IMG/VR virus record: IMGVR_UViG_3300048015_000152 | Coordinates: 1 to 33,138 of that record | Origin: a virus | Length of the DNA stretch: 33,138 bases | Strand: one strand, 5' to 3' | In this document: positions 6,926 to 15,036 of the stretch, in pieces | Numbering within the stretch: the first letter of the stretch is position 1 | How the letters are laid out: every line of letters starts with the position of its first letter | Program-made: the position numbers and the translations under genes | Notes under the pieces: model-generated | What the model saw: the letters and a program-made list of their open reading frames with translations, nothing else | Told to the model about the DNA's origin: nothing | Database searches by the model: none

Positions 6926-9900
6926 ATACGCGATAAGTCGGGCCGGTTGCGCGACGACGGCCCGCTATTCGCGAACCATTGCGACGACCACGATTCTTGC
7001 GGCTGCTTCGGCTTCTCGGTATCGGGACGGTGCAGCCCGGAGTACGGATCAAGCGCGATGCACCACGCAATCTCCAGCGCGTCGCAATGATCGTCATGCC
7101 CGTTCTTGGACTTGAACGCGCCTGACGGCTTGCGAATCAGCCCCTTGATTTCGGCGATCGTCTTGGCATCGGGGATGATACACAGCGGCTCGGCCTTGCC
7201 CGTCTGCGGGTTGCGGTGGCACACGTACTCCAAGAGGCGCTGATCCATCATCGCGCGCATGAACGGCTTGGCGGTTTCCCATCCGGGAAACTTGGTCGGC
7301 TCTGGGTTGTCCGCGTCGTACCGTTTGTAATAGTGCGTGTTGCCCATGCCCGCGTCGATGCAGCGACGAACGAGGTCGTAGCCCATGCCGGCCGTTTCAA
7401 TGGCGTAGTAGCAGTTGCCGTACCACTTGTAGAGGCAGAACAGTTGCCGCATCAGTTCGTGTGATCCGACCTTGGCAGTATACGTCGCGACGAGCTTGTT
7501 GTCGCTGAAGCGCACGACTTGGGCCACCGTGAAGTCGCTTTCCTCGTTCTCGTAGGCCACGTCCGTATCGACGCCCATCGTGTATTTCTCGCCCGGCTCC
7601 GGCGGCGCGTAGATGCGGATTTCTTGCCACGGGTTCGGGTCGCGATGCACGACCGAAATGGGCTCGCCGTGCATTTGCCAATGCGCGAATTTGCCTTCGC
7701 TCTCGAACAGGCCAACGGCGGCGGGCGTGCGGATCATGCGCGAGAGCGCGTCCATCGACTCGCGCGGAAACGGCGTCGTGCCCGTATCCACGAACGCGGA
7801 CTCCACCGTCGTGAGAAACTCTTGCCGGAACGCTAGCAGGCACGATTCTTCGCTCGGTAGTTCGTAGTTGTCGATCTGGCAGCGCCGCCAGAACAGCCGC
7901 TCGAGCGAGACGCCGTAGCGGTCGCGCTGCTCAATTTCCTCCTCGCCACCGTACTTGTTCATCTTGCCGAGCGTGGCGTTCATCTCGTCGCGCATCGCTT
8001 TGCTGAAGCGGGCAATCTGGCCGCGCGGGTGCGCTTTGTCGCGCACGGTGTTGTGAACGAGAATGCCGTTGGCTGCATATTGATGCACATCGGCAACTGA
8101 AATGTCGTATACGTTTGCGAAGCCAGCGTCCTCAACTGAGACGACTCTATCGTACTCGGACTCTACTGCGCGCGCGCTAACGCGCCGCTCGCCGCGCCGG
8201 GATTTCGTTGGGTCGGCGCGCCATGATTTTCGCTTTGAAACAAAGCCAATCTCAGCAAGGAACGTTTCTGACTGTTGTGCCCGCAGGTACATTTTCCAGC
8301 CCTTGTGGCGCTTGCCGCGAATCGTTCGGTCGTTGCTATAGATTCTCGCCCGAACGCCAAAACCCAAAAGCAACAACTGGACCTGCCGCAAAAACTCAAC
8401 ATTCTTGGCGTAGTATTCGACGGACGTCGCGCGCGTGTTGCGGTACCCATCGCCCTCGAATAGCCCGCGCAGAAACTCGCGAACAACTGGCTTTGGTGAG
8501 CGAAATATCGCGTTTGGAACGCACGGCGTGCGGCGTTGTATTTCGGGATCAAATCCACCGAGTTCGGTGAAGAACTCCTTGAAGGCCAGGCGACCGGAAC
8601 GCACCACGGTACATGCGGATGCGCCGTGTTTGATTGGTTTGATCGGAACCTTGCCCGCTGACCCACGCGACGGAAACCGCTCCGTAAACGCTGTGACCAA
8701 CGACTTCACATCGTCAACCACGTCTTCGTCCTGAGCGTCGCAAGCGAACGAAAGTTCGCCGTATCTGTCAAGGCACCCATCGGCCATGTAGTAGCCGAGT
8801 AGTCGCCCCATCTCGTTGGTGATGCTGATGCCGCCGACTTCTTGATAGTCAGCGCCGAATTGGTGGCCGACGAGTTGCACGTCTTTGCCGAGCGTATTGT
8901 CGGCAACGATCCATCCGTCTGGCGTCCAGAACGGGTGCGTCGGCGTGCATACGATTGAGCGTCCCTGCTCCGTGGTGACGCGAACAACTTGGCGGTTCTC
9001 GAACTTGAACGTGTCGGTTACGCGCCCGTAGGTCGTCTCATCTCCGACGACGATCGTCTCGATCGGTTTTAAACCGTCCTTACATGCGACAAGCATCCCC
9101 TCAATTATACAGTATTCTTCGTGATATCGCCACGGGCAGAGCGCCGGAACCATCACGCCCGGGCGGCCCTTCTCAACGCAATCCGGGATGCCGAACAAAC
9201 CGTTGAGCACGTCCTCGGCGCTCGGCTCGCCGATGTAATTTTCGATGCGCTTGATCCACTTCGGGTTCTGTTCGCACGCCTTGAGGACCATCGAATGATA
9301 TGAGTCGCCCGGGCCGTTCGGCGTCGTGTCGATGATGAGGATGGCGTACGGGTTGTTGCCGAGCGCCGAAATGAGGCCCATGTTCACGGCTTCTTGGCGC
9401 GTCTCGTCCATGTGGGCGTACTCGCCGATCGACACGAAGATCGCACCGCCGACGCCGCGGAACGACGACGGGACCGTGACCTGCGAAGCCGAGTTGAGCC
9501 CAGGGTTTGCTACGCGGTCCTTGGGATCTGGATTTTCAAAGACGAGCGATTTTAGGCTTTGGATGCGCCTCATGGGTTGCATCCATTTTGGCAATCCGTT
9601 CAACATCACGTTGAAGTCGGTGGCTTGTGCCGCAGCGACATCCTCGTCATCGACGAGGATGAACGCACGCTTGTTCTCGTCTAAAATAAAATGCAGCCCG
9701 CGCGCAAGGCACTCCGTTGTCCATCCAAGCTGGCGGGCTTTGATTTCTACAAGTCGTCCGGGTAGGCCAGCGCGTAATTGCGAATCAAGCGCAACGCGAT
9801 GAATCGCTTGGCCGACGAAGGGCCGCAGCAGTTTTGTGTTTCCCGCCTTGTCGCGGATGTAGCAGAAGTTCGACGCGAACCAGGTGTACGAGTTCCGCAT

Positions 9901-10035
9901 GTGGCTCGTCATGGCGAGGCGCACAACGTTCCGGTTCGCGTCGGGAATGTGGTCCCCGTATTTCGCGGTGAGCCAAGCGTTTTGATCAACGAGTTCGTCT
10001 TGGCTATAGAGCGATTTCACGTACGATCGTTCCAA
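6922..10035 (-). CDS. terL: Terminase large subunit (TerL) interrupted by an intein
   Basis: The 1037-residue precursor is the DNA-packaging motor plus an intein. In the mature 683-residue extein the ATPase has a Walker A variant KARQLGWTT (residues 99-107), a Walker B strand FVSIGEYAHM with catalytic E205, and coupling motif DTTPNG (236-241). The nuclease domain has GVDTD (D823, D825), YAIETAG (E880) and HDDHCDALEIA (D981, D982, D985). The intein (309-662) splits Tyr308 from Thr663. The frame upstream is closed by a TAG at 10159-10161, and TTG 10035 is the only usual start before Met42. The gene is opposite in strand to the portal and all other head genes. There are only 17 bases to a possible divergent gene and no obvious promoter. 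Confidence 0.93.
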   Translation of the reverse strand: MERSYVKSLYSQDELVDQNAWLTAKYGDHIPDANRNVVRLAMTSHMRNSYTWFASNFCYIRDKAGNTKLLRPFVGQAIHRVALDSQLRAGLPGRLVEIKARQLGWTTECLARGLHFILDENKRAFILVDDEDVAAAQATDFNVMLNGLPKWMQPMRRIQSLKSLVFENPDPKDRVANPGLNSASQVTVPSSFRGVGGAIFVSIGEYAHMDETRQEAVNMGLISALGNNPYAILIIDTTPNGPGDSYHSMVLKACEQNPKWIKRIENYIGEPSAEDVLNGLFGIPDCVEKGRPGVMVPALCPWRYHEEYCIIEGMLVACKDGLKPIETIVVGDETTYGRVTDTFKFENRQVVRVTTEQGRSIVCTPTHPFWTPDGWIVADNTLGKDVQLVGHQFGADYQEVGGISITNEMGRLLGYYMADGCLDRYGELSFACDAQDEDVVDDVKSLVTAFTERFPSRGSAGKVPIKPIKHGASACTVVRSGRLAFKEFFTELGGFDPEIQRRTPCVPNAIFRSPKPVVREFLRGLFEGDGYRNTRATSVEYYAKNVEFLRQVQLLLLGFGVRARIYSNDRTIRGKRHKGWKMYLRAQQSETFLAEIGFVSKRKSWRADPTKSRRGERRVSARAVESEYDRVVSVEDAGFANVYDISVADVHQYAANGILVHNTVRDKAHPRGQIARFSKAMRDEMNATLGKMNKYGGEEEIEQRDRYGVSLERLFWRRCQIDNYELPSEESCLLAFRQEFLTTVESAFVDTGTTPFPRESMDALSRMIRTPAAVGLFESEGKFAHWQMHGEPISVVHRDPNPWQEIRIYAPPEPGEKYTMGVDTDVAYENEESDFTVAQVVRFSDNKLVATYTAKVGSHELMRQLFCLYKWYGNCYYAIETAGMGYDLVRRCIDAGMGNTHYYKRYDADNPEPTKFPGWETAKPFMRAMMDQRLLEYVCHRNPQTGKAEPLCIIPDAKTIAEIKGLIRKPSGAFKSKNGHDDHCDALEIAWCIALDPYSGLHRPDTEKPKQPQESWSSQWFANSGPSSRNRPDLSRI
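8050..9111 (-). other. Intein with LAGLIDADG homing endonuclease inside TerL
   Basis: Residues 309-662 of the TerL precursor form a full-size 354-residue intein. The N-terminal block starts at Cys309 (CIIEGMLVACKDG...IVVGDE), block B has CTPTHPFW (T364-x-x-H367), and the C-terminal blocks are NVYDISVADVHQYAANGILVHN with His661-Asn662, followed by Thr663 as the +1 nucleophile. Between them lies a two-motif LAGLIDADG endonuclease: LLGYYMADG (412-420) and FLRGLFEGDG (521-530). The DNA is visibly less GC-rich and uses different codons from the flanking extein, which fits separate acquisition. All splicing residues look intact, so protein splicing should be active. The acidic residues of both endonuclease motifs are present, so homing may be active too. 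Confidence 0.9.
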
Positions 10036-10052
10036 ACCCGTCTGGCTTGTGT

Positions 10053-10169
10053 ATGTGCGGATGCGGCCAACGCACGAAAATATCGAAATACACCTACGAC
10101 ACGGCGGAAGAAGCCGACGCGGCGGCGCGGGAGTGGCGTCTTGCGAACATGCCAGGAGCTACTGGATAG
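10053..10169 (+). CDS. Small Cys-containing hypothetical protein
   Basis: ATG 10053 opens a 38-residue frame beginning MCGCGQR and continuing with a Tyr/Asp turn and an acidic-to-basic helix (DTAEEADAAAREWR). Short proteins starting MCGCG occur in phage head operons, and the helix composition looks coded. It starts 17 bases from the divergent TerL start and overlaps the next possible small frame. Short length makes this a tentative call. Confidence 0.35.
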   Translation: MCGCGQRTKISKYTYDTAEEADAAAREWRLANMPGATG

Positions 10170-10233
10170 GCTTTTCAAGCAGGGGGACTTTCTGCCCGCC
10201 GCGACGTATTTCCGCCACCGTGCGCCTCCTTGA
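10141..10233 (+). CDS. Possible small protein between TerL and the portal operon
   Basis: A TTG at 10141 opens a 30-residue frame (…ELLDRLFKQGDFLPAA…) that reads like a short amphipathic helix followed by an aromatic/basic tail. It overlaps the previous small frame by 29 bases and the next gene by 14. A GGAG lies before neither start convincingly. It is listed because the overlap pattern matches the rest of the genome; it may be spurious. Confidence 0.22.
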   Translation: MRTCQELLDRLFKQGDFLPAATYFRHRAPP

Positions 10234-11002
10234 CGCGATCCGCAAAGCCGTTGATCCCCGAGGCCCTCTTGGCGAGGTTCTGTCGCCATCGGAAGTGTTC
10301 AAGGATCGGCTCGGGCTGCCGATCGCGGCCCCGCATACCGCCCGCGCCGTCTTGGCGGCATCGAAGGAACAGGTCGAACACGCCCTCGCCGCTCCGCGCT
10401 TCGCGAGCCTGGACGAGTCCGCGCCGCCGAATCGCGTGCGTCAGGTGAGCGCGTACGTTGAGGAGCATTGGTCGCCCGTCTACGCCAAGACGGACAGCAC
10501 GGACCTTGCGACGATCCTCGTCACCTCGCAGCAGCAAATCGGGTGGACCGTCACGCAGCGCGAGTCCGAGCAATCGCGCCTCGCGCGCCGCGCGCAGCAG
10601 AACGCCGAGGAGTTTGCCGAGGTCCTTCAGTCGATGCAGATTCAAGCGTCGGACGAGTTCTACGTCGGCTACTACGAGACGATCCCAGGCAACGACCCGG
10701 TGATCCTTGACGGCGAGATTCTGCGCGGCGAAGCGACGTACGACGAGAACGGCAAGATGACGCATGACGGCATCGTGCGCGGCGGAACGTACATTCGCGG
10801 GCGCAAGCATTACAACGCCGCGACGAAAGGCTTCATTACTTGGGATAAGGGCGCGTGGGCGGAACACGAACGCGCGCAGGCCGAGTACGCTTCGCGGGGC
10901 GTTCGCAACGTGCGCCGCGCGCTCGAAGATTGTCAAAATGCATTGCCCCTCTGGCGCCCGGTTGGCATAAATTTTCGCAGAGATAGACGGAGCGCGGTAT
11001 AA
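10220..11002 (+). CDS. Hypothetical phage protein preceding the portal gene
   Basis: The 260-residue product starts best at GTG 10220; the frame is open further upstream but that stretch overlaps other candidates and reads poorly. The protein is mainly helical in the first 170 residues (QQIGWTVTQRESEQSRLARRAQQNAEEF looks like a charged coiled coil). It then has a more beta-like part with GYYETIPGNDPVILDGEILRG and VRGGTYIRGRKHY, and a short Arg-rich tail. No family is recognised. Position just before the portal suggests a head or packaging role. Its TAA overlaps the -10 of a candidate portal promoter. Confidence 0.55.
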   Translation: MRLLDAIRKAVDPRGPLGEVLSPSEVFKDRLGLPIAAPHTARAVLAASKEQVEHALAAPRFASLDESAPPNRVRQVSAYVEEHWSPVYAKTDSTDLATILVTSQQQIGWTVTQRESEQSRLARRAQQNAEEFAEVLQSMQIQASDEFYVGYYETIPGNDPVILDGEILRGEATYDENGKMTHDGIVRGGTYIRGRKHYNAATKGFITWDKGAWAEHERAQAEYASRGVRNVRRALEDCQNALPLWRPVGINFRRDRRSAV

Positions 11003-11003
11003 T
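10974..11003 (+). promoter_or_regulatory. Candidate sigma70-type promoter for the portal operon
   Basis: A perfect TATAAT lies at 10998-11003, 18 bases after TTCGCA (10974-10979), which matches TTGACA at four of six positions. It sits at the end of the preceding gene and 42 bases before the portal GTG. The local DNA is the most AT-rich of the neighbourhood (CATAAATTTTCGCAG), which supports a promoter. Confidence 0.4.
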
Positions 11004-11015
11004 TAGGTGAGGTTC

Positions 11016-11048
11016 ATGCCGTATTCGGAAGCCGATAAAGTGTCGTGA
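11016..11048 (+). CDS. Ten-residue leader mini-ORF coupled to the portal gene
   Basis: ATG 11016 opens MPYSEADKVS and a TGA at 11046-11048 that interlocks with the portal GTG (GTGA). A purine-rich GGTGAGG lies just before it. The portal gene itself has no good ribosome binding site, so translation of this mini-ORF could deliver ribosomes to the portal start. Too short to judge by composition. Confidence 0.25.
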   Translation: MPYSEADKVS

Positions 11049-13138
11049 GTAACGCGATATTCGGCAGTTCGTATAACGAGGCTGGAGGGCGCGGCGGTTG
11101 GCTCGGCGGTCAGCCCGAGGACCTGTCATCGCAACGGCGGCAACGTGAGACAACGAAACAAACGCCGTTGCTCAAGTGGACACAAAACGTTGAGGCAACG
11201 CTGAAGCGCGAGCGGCAACAAGTGACCGAGCAGATGAAGAACAACACGGCGATGGCGCAGGGCGAAACGCCGTGGTGGCGCGGTCGCCCGAAGTGGAAAG
11301 TGCGTGCGCGGTTCAATAGCTGCGCGACCGTGCCGTTGACGTGGACCGCCATTCTGTGCGATGCGAAGCCGTCCGTGACGTATCAGGCGCTGGACCGCAA
11401 AAAGCAGCGTCGTGCGGACATCGCGACGGCCGCGTGGGAGCAGGCGTACGAGGACGGCAACTGGGAGGAGTGCATCCACGCGGCTGTGCTTATCTCGCAG
11501 GTGCAGAAGAAAGCGTATCTGTCGCTGCGCCCGCGGCTGAAGGGCGATCAAGTCATTCCGCATCTGGTCGTGTTTTTGGGCGAGCAGGTGTACGTCGATT
11601 CCAACGCACGGCGGCTAGAAGATGCCGAGATTCGCATGGTGGAGTATCGCGAATCGTACGGCTCGCTTTGTGCGCGATTCGATGGCCTGGAGAAGAAACT
11701 TCAGCGCAAGTATTTCTCCAACCGCACGGAGATCGGCAACAACAGCCAACTCGCACCGCCCGCGACGTACTCGTTCTCCGGGCTCTCACCGGGCGGCAAC
11801 AGCCCCGGCGTGACGACGCCGGCGTACGCCGGAACGCCCAATCCGCCGGATGGTGCGTCGGGTTCCGCGGGCATGAAGGTCGTGGAGTTCTGGACGACAC
11901 CGCACAAGACAATCGACATTGACGAGGTGCAGTTCCTCACCTCGGGCGAGCCTGCCACGCGGCCCAAAATGTACGAAACGATCAACCCGGACGACGAGGA
12001 GCCGCTGCGCCGCATCGTCACGGAAGCCGGGATCATCTACGAGATTCCCGAGTCGCTCGTACGAAAACTACACGACGCCGAGGACAACGGCGGCATCCGC
12101 ATACTCTCGGATCGGCCGGCGCTCGAAGCGATCACGCACAAGGTCCGCTACCCGCTCTATCCCGATGGCCGTCTTGTCGTCAAGGTAGACGACGACATCA
12201 TCGCCGACGACCGCATGAATCCCCTGGGCTATATTCCGCTCGTCGAGATTTCCGCCAACGCCGACCCCGGCGGCGGCTACTACGGGCCATCGTCGGTGGA
12301 TCTGATTGCGGATGCCTACGAGTTAAAGATTCGCACGATTTCCGGCATCGGCGACAACGTGAATCTGATGGGCAACAACGGTTGGCGCGTGTGGGAAGGC
12401 GAGCCGACGCCGAACGACGACTTCACCAACGCGCCGGGGTTCATCACGCGCGAGACGATCAACTCGCTGCGCTACTCGAAGCGTGAAGAAGCGCCCGACC
12501 TGCCGAGCTACATCATGAAGACGCTCGAGTATTACGATGCGCAGATCAAGGACCTGAGCGGCCTTTCGGACATGGTGACGGGCAAGATGCCGCCGCGGAT
12601 GCAAGTGTCCACCGAGACGATGACCAATCAGCAGGAGGCGTCGGGCGTGCGCTTCCGCGATTCGCTGGCGTTCGTGTCGCGCGGCATGAAGACGCTCGGT
12701 TCGCATTTCCTTGAGTTTGCGGCGCGGTTCTACACCGCACCCGTGATCGTGCAGATCAAGAACAACGCCGGGGTGACGGAGCCCGTGCCGATGCTCGGCG
12801 CGTACATCACGGACCCGTTCATCGTCGAGGCCAAGGCGGGGTCGAAGCAGCCGTCCGGGCCGAGCGCGCGGCTGCAAACGCTCATGTCGATGGCGGCGGC
12901 CGGGATTCCGGTGGCGACCGAGATGATCTACGACCTCATGGAGCAACTCGGGTCGCTGCCGTCCGCGACCCAGGCGATGCGGCAACTCGAGCAACTCATC
13001 GCCGACGCGCAGCGCGACCCGCGGCAGGCGTGGAAGGTAAAGGGCTATCAGCCCCCCGGACAGCCGGGCGCGAACAAGCCGCAGGCGAAGAAGCCGGGCA
13101 GTCGCGCGAGTCGCAAGCAGGGTGCCCAGGCGTCGTGA
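11045..13138 (+). CDS. Portal protein (podovirus-type)
   Basis: The 697-residue protein has the length and plan of a podovirus-type portal. The N-terminal region has a WWRGRPKWKVRARFN stretch, a wing/stem region with long helices (MKTLEYYDAQIKDLSG), and the conserved segment SGLSDMVTGKMPPRMQVSTE (about 500-520) typical of portals that dock DNA. The C-terminus is a long helical, Gln-rich 'crown/barrel' and a Lys-rich disordered tail. It should form the dodecameric ring at the capsid vertex. GTG 11045 is preceded by a coupled mini-ORF, and its stop interlocks with the next gene (GTGA). Identification rests on these motifs and on operon position next to the scaffold and capsid genes. Confidence 0.85.
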   Translation: MSNAIFGSSYNEAGGRGGWLGGQPEDLSSQRRQRETTKQTPLLKWTQNVEATLKRERQQVTEQMKNNTAMAQGETPWWRGRPKWKVRARFNSCATVPLTWTAILCDAKPSVTYQALDRKKQRRADIATAAWEQAYEDGNWEECIHAAVLISQVQKKAYLSLRPRLKGDQVIPHLVVFLGEQVYVDSNARRLEDAEIRMVEYRESYGSLCARFDGLEKKLQRKYFSNRTEIGNNSQLAPPATYSFSGLSPGGNSPGVTTPAYAGTPNPPDGASGSAGMKVVEFWTTPHKTIDIDEVQFLTSGEPATRPKMYETINPDDEEPLRRIVTEAGIIYEIPESLVRKLHDAEDNGGIRILSDRPALEAITHKVRYPLYPDGRLVVKVDDDIIADDRMNPLGYIPLVEISANADPGGGYYGPSSVDLIADAYELKIRTISGIGDNVNLMGNNGWRVWEGEPTPNDDFTNAPGFITRETINSLRYSKREEAPDLPSYIMKTLEYYDAQIKDLSGLSDMVTGKMPPRMQVSTETMTNQQEASGVRFRDSLAFVSRGMKTLGSHFLEFAARFYTAPVIVQIKNNAGVTEPVPMLGAYITDPFIVEAKAGSKQPSGPSARLQTLMSMAAAGIPVATEMIYDLMEQLGSLPSATQAMRQLEQLIADAQRDPRQAWKVKGYQPPGQPGANKPQAKKPGSRASRKQGAQAS

Positions 13139-13461
13139 GCGCCATCCGCGGGAAAGCCGCGCATCCGAACAGCGACAATTCTGCGGCGGCGACGGCGGCC
13201 TCGCCGATGTACGCCACCACGCGGCCGGCGGTGGTCACGCCCGTTGTCATCCGGGACGTGCAGGGCTGGCTGACGCAGCGGTTCGGCCTGCGGGTGGCGC
13301 TCGTCATCGAACGATGCGGGGACCGGAATCGAGTCGCCTTGCGATTGATTGATCCATCGTGTACGTATGAGGCAGAGGTCGCCTTGCTGAACGCTCTACG
13401 GAAGCGTGAGCCGCGCGCACCAATGGAGCGGGTGATGGTGCTGTTTGAGAGGACTGCGTGA
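13135..13461 (+). CDS. Hypothetical phage protein
   Basis: The 108-residue product starts at a GTG interlocked with the portal stop. An Ala/Ser-rich disordered N-terminus of about 30 residues precedes a compact domain (VVIRDVQGWLTQRF, ALVIERCGDRNRVALRLI, EAEVALLNALRKRE). It ends overlapping the next GTG by four bases. There are no membrane segments and no recognised family. The downstream lysis-like genes make it the boundary between the head and lysis groups. Confidence 0.5.
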   Translation: MSAIRGKAAHPNSDNSAAATAASPMYATTRPAVVTPVVIRDVQGWLTQRFGLRVALVIERCGDRNRVALRLIDPSCTYEAEVALLNALRKREPRAPMERVMVLFERTA

Positions 13462-13715
13462 GTGCTCAGGATGCGTACGATCGGCGGAATTACGATGACC
13501 GGCTCAGTCGGCTTGAGATCGACGTTGCGGTGCTGAAGGAGGGCCAAACGGCGATCAAAGAAGACGTGCGCCAGAGCCGGACGCTGCTGGACGCCGCCGC
13601 CGCCAATCAAACGCGCATCTACAACGCGGTCGTGTTGTCGATCCTCACGACGCTCGTCTCGGCGTTGTCGTTCGTGCTCTGGCAAGTCTACACGCATCCG
13701 CACGGGTTCTTCTGA
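13458..13715 (+). CDS. Small coiled-coil membrane protein, XhlA/holin-accessory-like
   Basis: This 85-residue protein has a charged coiled-coil N-terminal half (DDRLSRLEIDVAVLKEGQTA, then more heptads) and one transmembrane helix near the C-terminus (YNAVVLSILTTLVSALSFVLW). This is the layout of XhlA-type hemolysin/holin-associated proteins found in lysis cassettes. It starts at a GTG interlocked with the previous stop, and its last base overlaps the ATG of the peptidase gene (TGATG). A role in placing the lysis enzyme or holin at the membrane is likely; exact family assignment is uncertain. Confidence 0.6.
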   Translation: MSAQDAYDRRNYDDRLSRLEIDVAVLKEGQTAIKEDVRQSRTLLDAAAANQTRIYNAVVLSILTTLVSALSFVLWQVYTHPHGFF

Positions 13716-14155
13716 TGAGCCAGGCCGCCAGAGACGCGCTGATTGCCTCGCCGTTGACGTTCTTTCAAGACGACACGCAACGCGCCGACCTGGATGACGT
13801 GGACACCACACAGACCGGGCTCATCGCCCTGCTCTCGGAATTGGTCGCCAAGGGTCACGCGCTTGAGTTCACGGCCGTGAAGACGGACCATCACGACGAC
13901 TCGGCGCTGGGCGAGCATTGCCACTTCAACGGCTATTGCGCTGACCTGTGGCCGCTCGCGAGCGCCACGGCGGGTGACTACCTGGACGCCGGCGACCCGC
14001 GGTTCCAGGCGTTTCTTCGCGACGTGGCGGCCTCGCGGTATCTGTACCAGGTCGGCCTTGCGGGCTCGGCGTGGACGAGCGCGAACGCGGTCGCCGCAGG
14101 CGGCACCGTCTTTCACGACGACGGCGCGGATCACGTTCATTTGGGCGCGACGTGA
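13715..14155 (+). CDS. Putative endolysin: M15-type zinc D,D-/L,D-peptidase
   Basis: The 146-residue product carries the metal-binding pattern of M15-like peptidoglycan peptidases. H70-FNGYCA-D77 gives the His and Asp ligands (consensus HxxGxAxD), and the C-terminal DDGADHVHLGA supplies a catalytic acid and a third His ligand (H140 or H142). The substrate is expected to be the peptide cross-links of peptidoglycan. There is no signal peptide, so release would need a holin, and membrane proteins of that kind flank it on both sides. Start ATG 13715 overlaps the preceding stop and its own stop interlocks with the next gene. A virion-structural peptidase role is the main alternative. Confidence 0.65.
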   Translation: MSQAARDALIASPLTFFQDDTQRADLDDVDTTQTGLIALLSELVAKGHALEFTAVKTDHHDDSALGEHCHFNGYCADLWPLASATAGDYLDAGDPRFQAFLRDVAASRYLYQVGLAGSAWTSANAVAAGGTVFHDDGADHVHLGAT

Positions 14156-14460
14156 ATCTCATCGCCGTGTGGCAGGGCTTGCCTGCATCGGTGCGAGAAC
14201 CGATTCGTAGTGGCCTTGTCTCGTTCGCCTTCTCGGTTCAAACGGCTGGCCTCGTCCTTATCGGCGCTGCTGCTCAGGCGGGTGACGTGGGATCACCCGG
14301 TGATCTACTCCACTACGTCCACGACCATTGGTGGGGTGTCACCATCGCCCTCATCCTCCCCACGGCATATCGTGCTCGCCAGGGCGCAATCCGAGCTTCA
14401 AACACGGTTCAACTCGCCGGCGGCGCAAGCGCCGTCGTCACCCCACCGAAAGGAACCTAG
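14152..14460 (+). CDS. Holin-like small membrane protein
   Basis: The 102-residue product starts at a GTG interlocked with the peptidase stop. Two hydrophobic segments are visible: SGLVSFAFSVQTAGLVLIGAA (about 20-40) and a shorter WWGVTIALILPTAY (about 60-74). A Gly/Ala/Thr-rich, weakly basic tail follows. Size, two membrane segments and location right after a cytosolic endolysin fit a class II-type holin. The sequence itself is not one I recognise. A neighbouring gene with two membrane helices (14822) is a competing holin candidate. Confidence 0.5.
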   Translation: MNLIAVWQGLPASVREPIRSGLVSFAFSVQTAGLVLIGAAAQAGDVGSPGDLLHYVHDHWWGVTIALILPTAYRARQGAIRASNTVQLAGGASAVVTPPKGT

Positions 14461-14461
14461 C

Positions 14462-14779
14462 ATGCCTTCGATCATCCAAGACCTCGGCATCGTGGAAACC
14501 GTGCTCGGCGACATCGCCGGGTTCGCCGCAGGCAACCCCGTGGCCGCGACCATCGACGGGTACGGGGTGTCCGTCGTCGTGCTTACGAATGGCCCCGTCT
14601 CGCCGTACACCGAAATCACCGGCTCGTTCTTCTCCATCCTCTTTGCCGTGCTCGGCCTTGCGGCGGAGTTCCAGGCCGGAACGCCGATCACGATCGCGGT
14701 GAAGGAAAACAAGACGTGGTACGGCGTGACACTCACGCCGAAGGCCACGCCGGCTCCCGCCGTTCCCGAAGCCGCCTAA
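14462..14779 (+). CDS. Small hydrophobic hypothetical protein
   Basis: The 105-residue product follows a clear AAAGGA ribosome site about eight bases before ATG 14462. It has a hydrophobic, Gly/Ala-rich centre (VETVLGDIAGFAAGNPVAA, TGSFFSILFAVLGLAAEF) and a terminal Ala/Pro tail. The second stretch may be a membrane helix. Its place between two membrane-protein genes suggests a lysis or envelope role, but no family can be named. Confidence 0.45.
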   Translation: MPSIIQDLGIVETVLGDIAGFAAGNPVAATIDGYGVSVVVLTNGPVSPYTEITGSFFSILFAVLGLAAEFQAGTPITIAVKENKTWYGVTLTPKATPAPAVPEAA

Positions 14780-14821
14780 GCGCGGTGCTTGAACCGCGCT
14801 CGCTTGCGGTAGGAGGTCGCC

Positions 14822-14992
14822 ATGAGCGAACTTCTGCATCTCCTCGTCATCGCGATCGTGCTCGCGGTGCTGTTCTACGTGGCGAGCCGCGTGCCGGTGC
14901 CCGCGCCGTTCGCGTGGATCCCGTGGGTCGTCGTGGCGATCATCGCGCTTGCGGTGCTGCTGCCGTTCCTGGGTTTGCATTTGCCCGCGTGA
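14822..14992 (+). CDS. Small two-helix membrane protein, holin candidate
   Basis: ATG 14822 lies seven bases after a near-perfect ribosome site (TAGGAGGT). The 56-residue product is almost all membrane: helix one LLVIAIVLAVLFYVAS, a Pro-rich turn (RVPVPAPFAWIP), and helix two WVVVAIIALAVLLPFLGL. Such a hairpin is a common class II holin or small membrane regulator shape. It is too short for standard gene finders but well supported by its signal and composition. Confidence 0.6.
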   Translation: MSELLHLLVIAIVLAVLFYVASRVPVPAPFAWIPWVVVAIIALAVLLPFLGLHLPA

Positions 14993-15036
14993 TCGTGTAC
15001 GAAGGTCGCATGGGCCGGACATCGGAGCGCGTCTAG

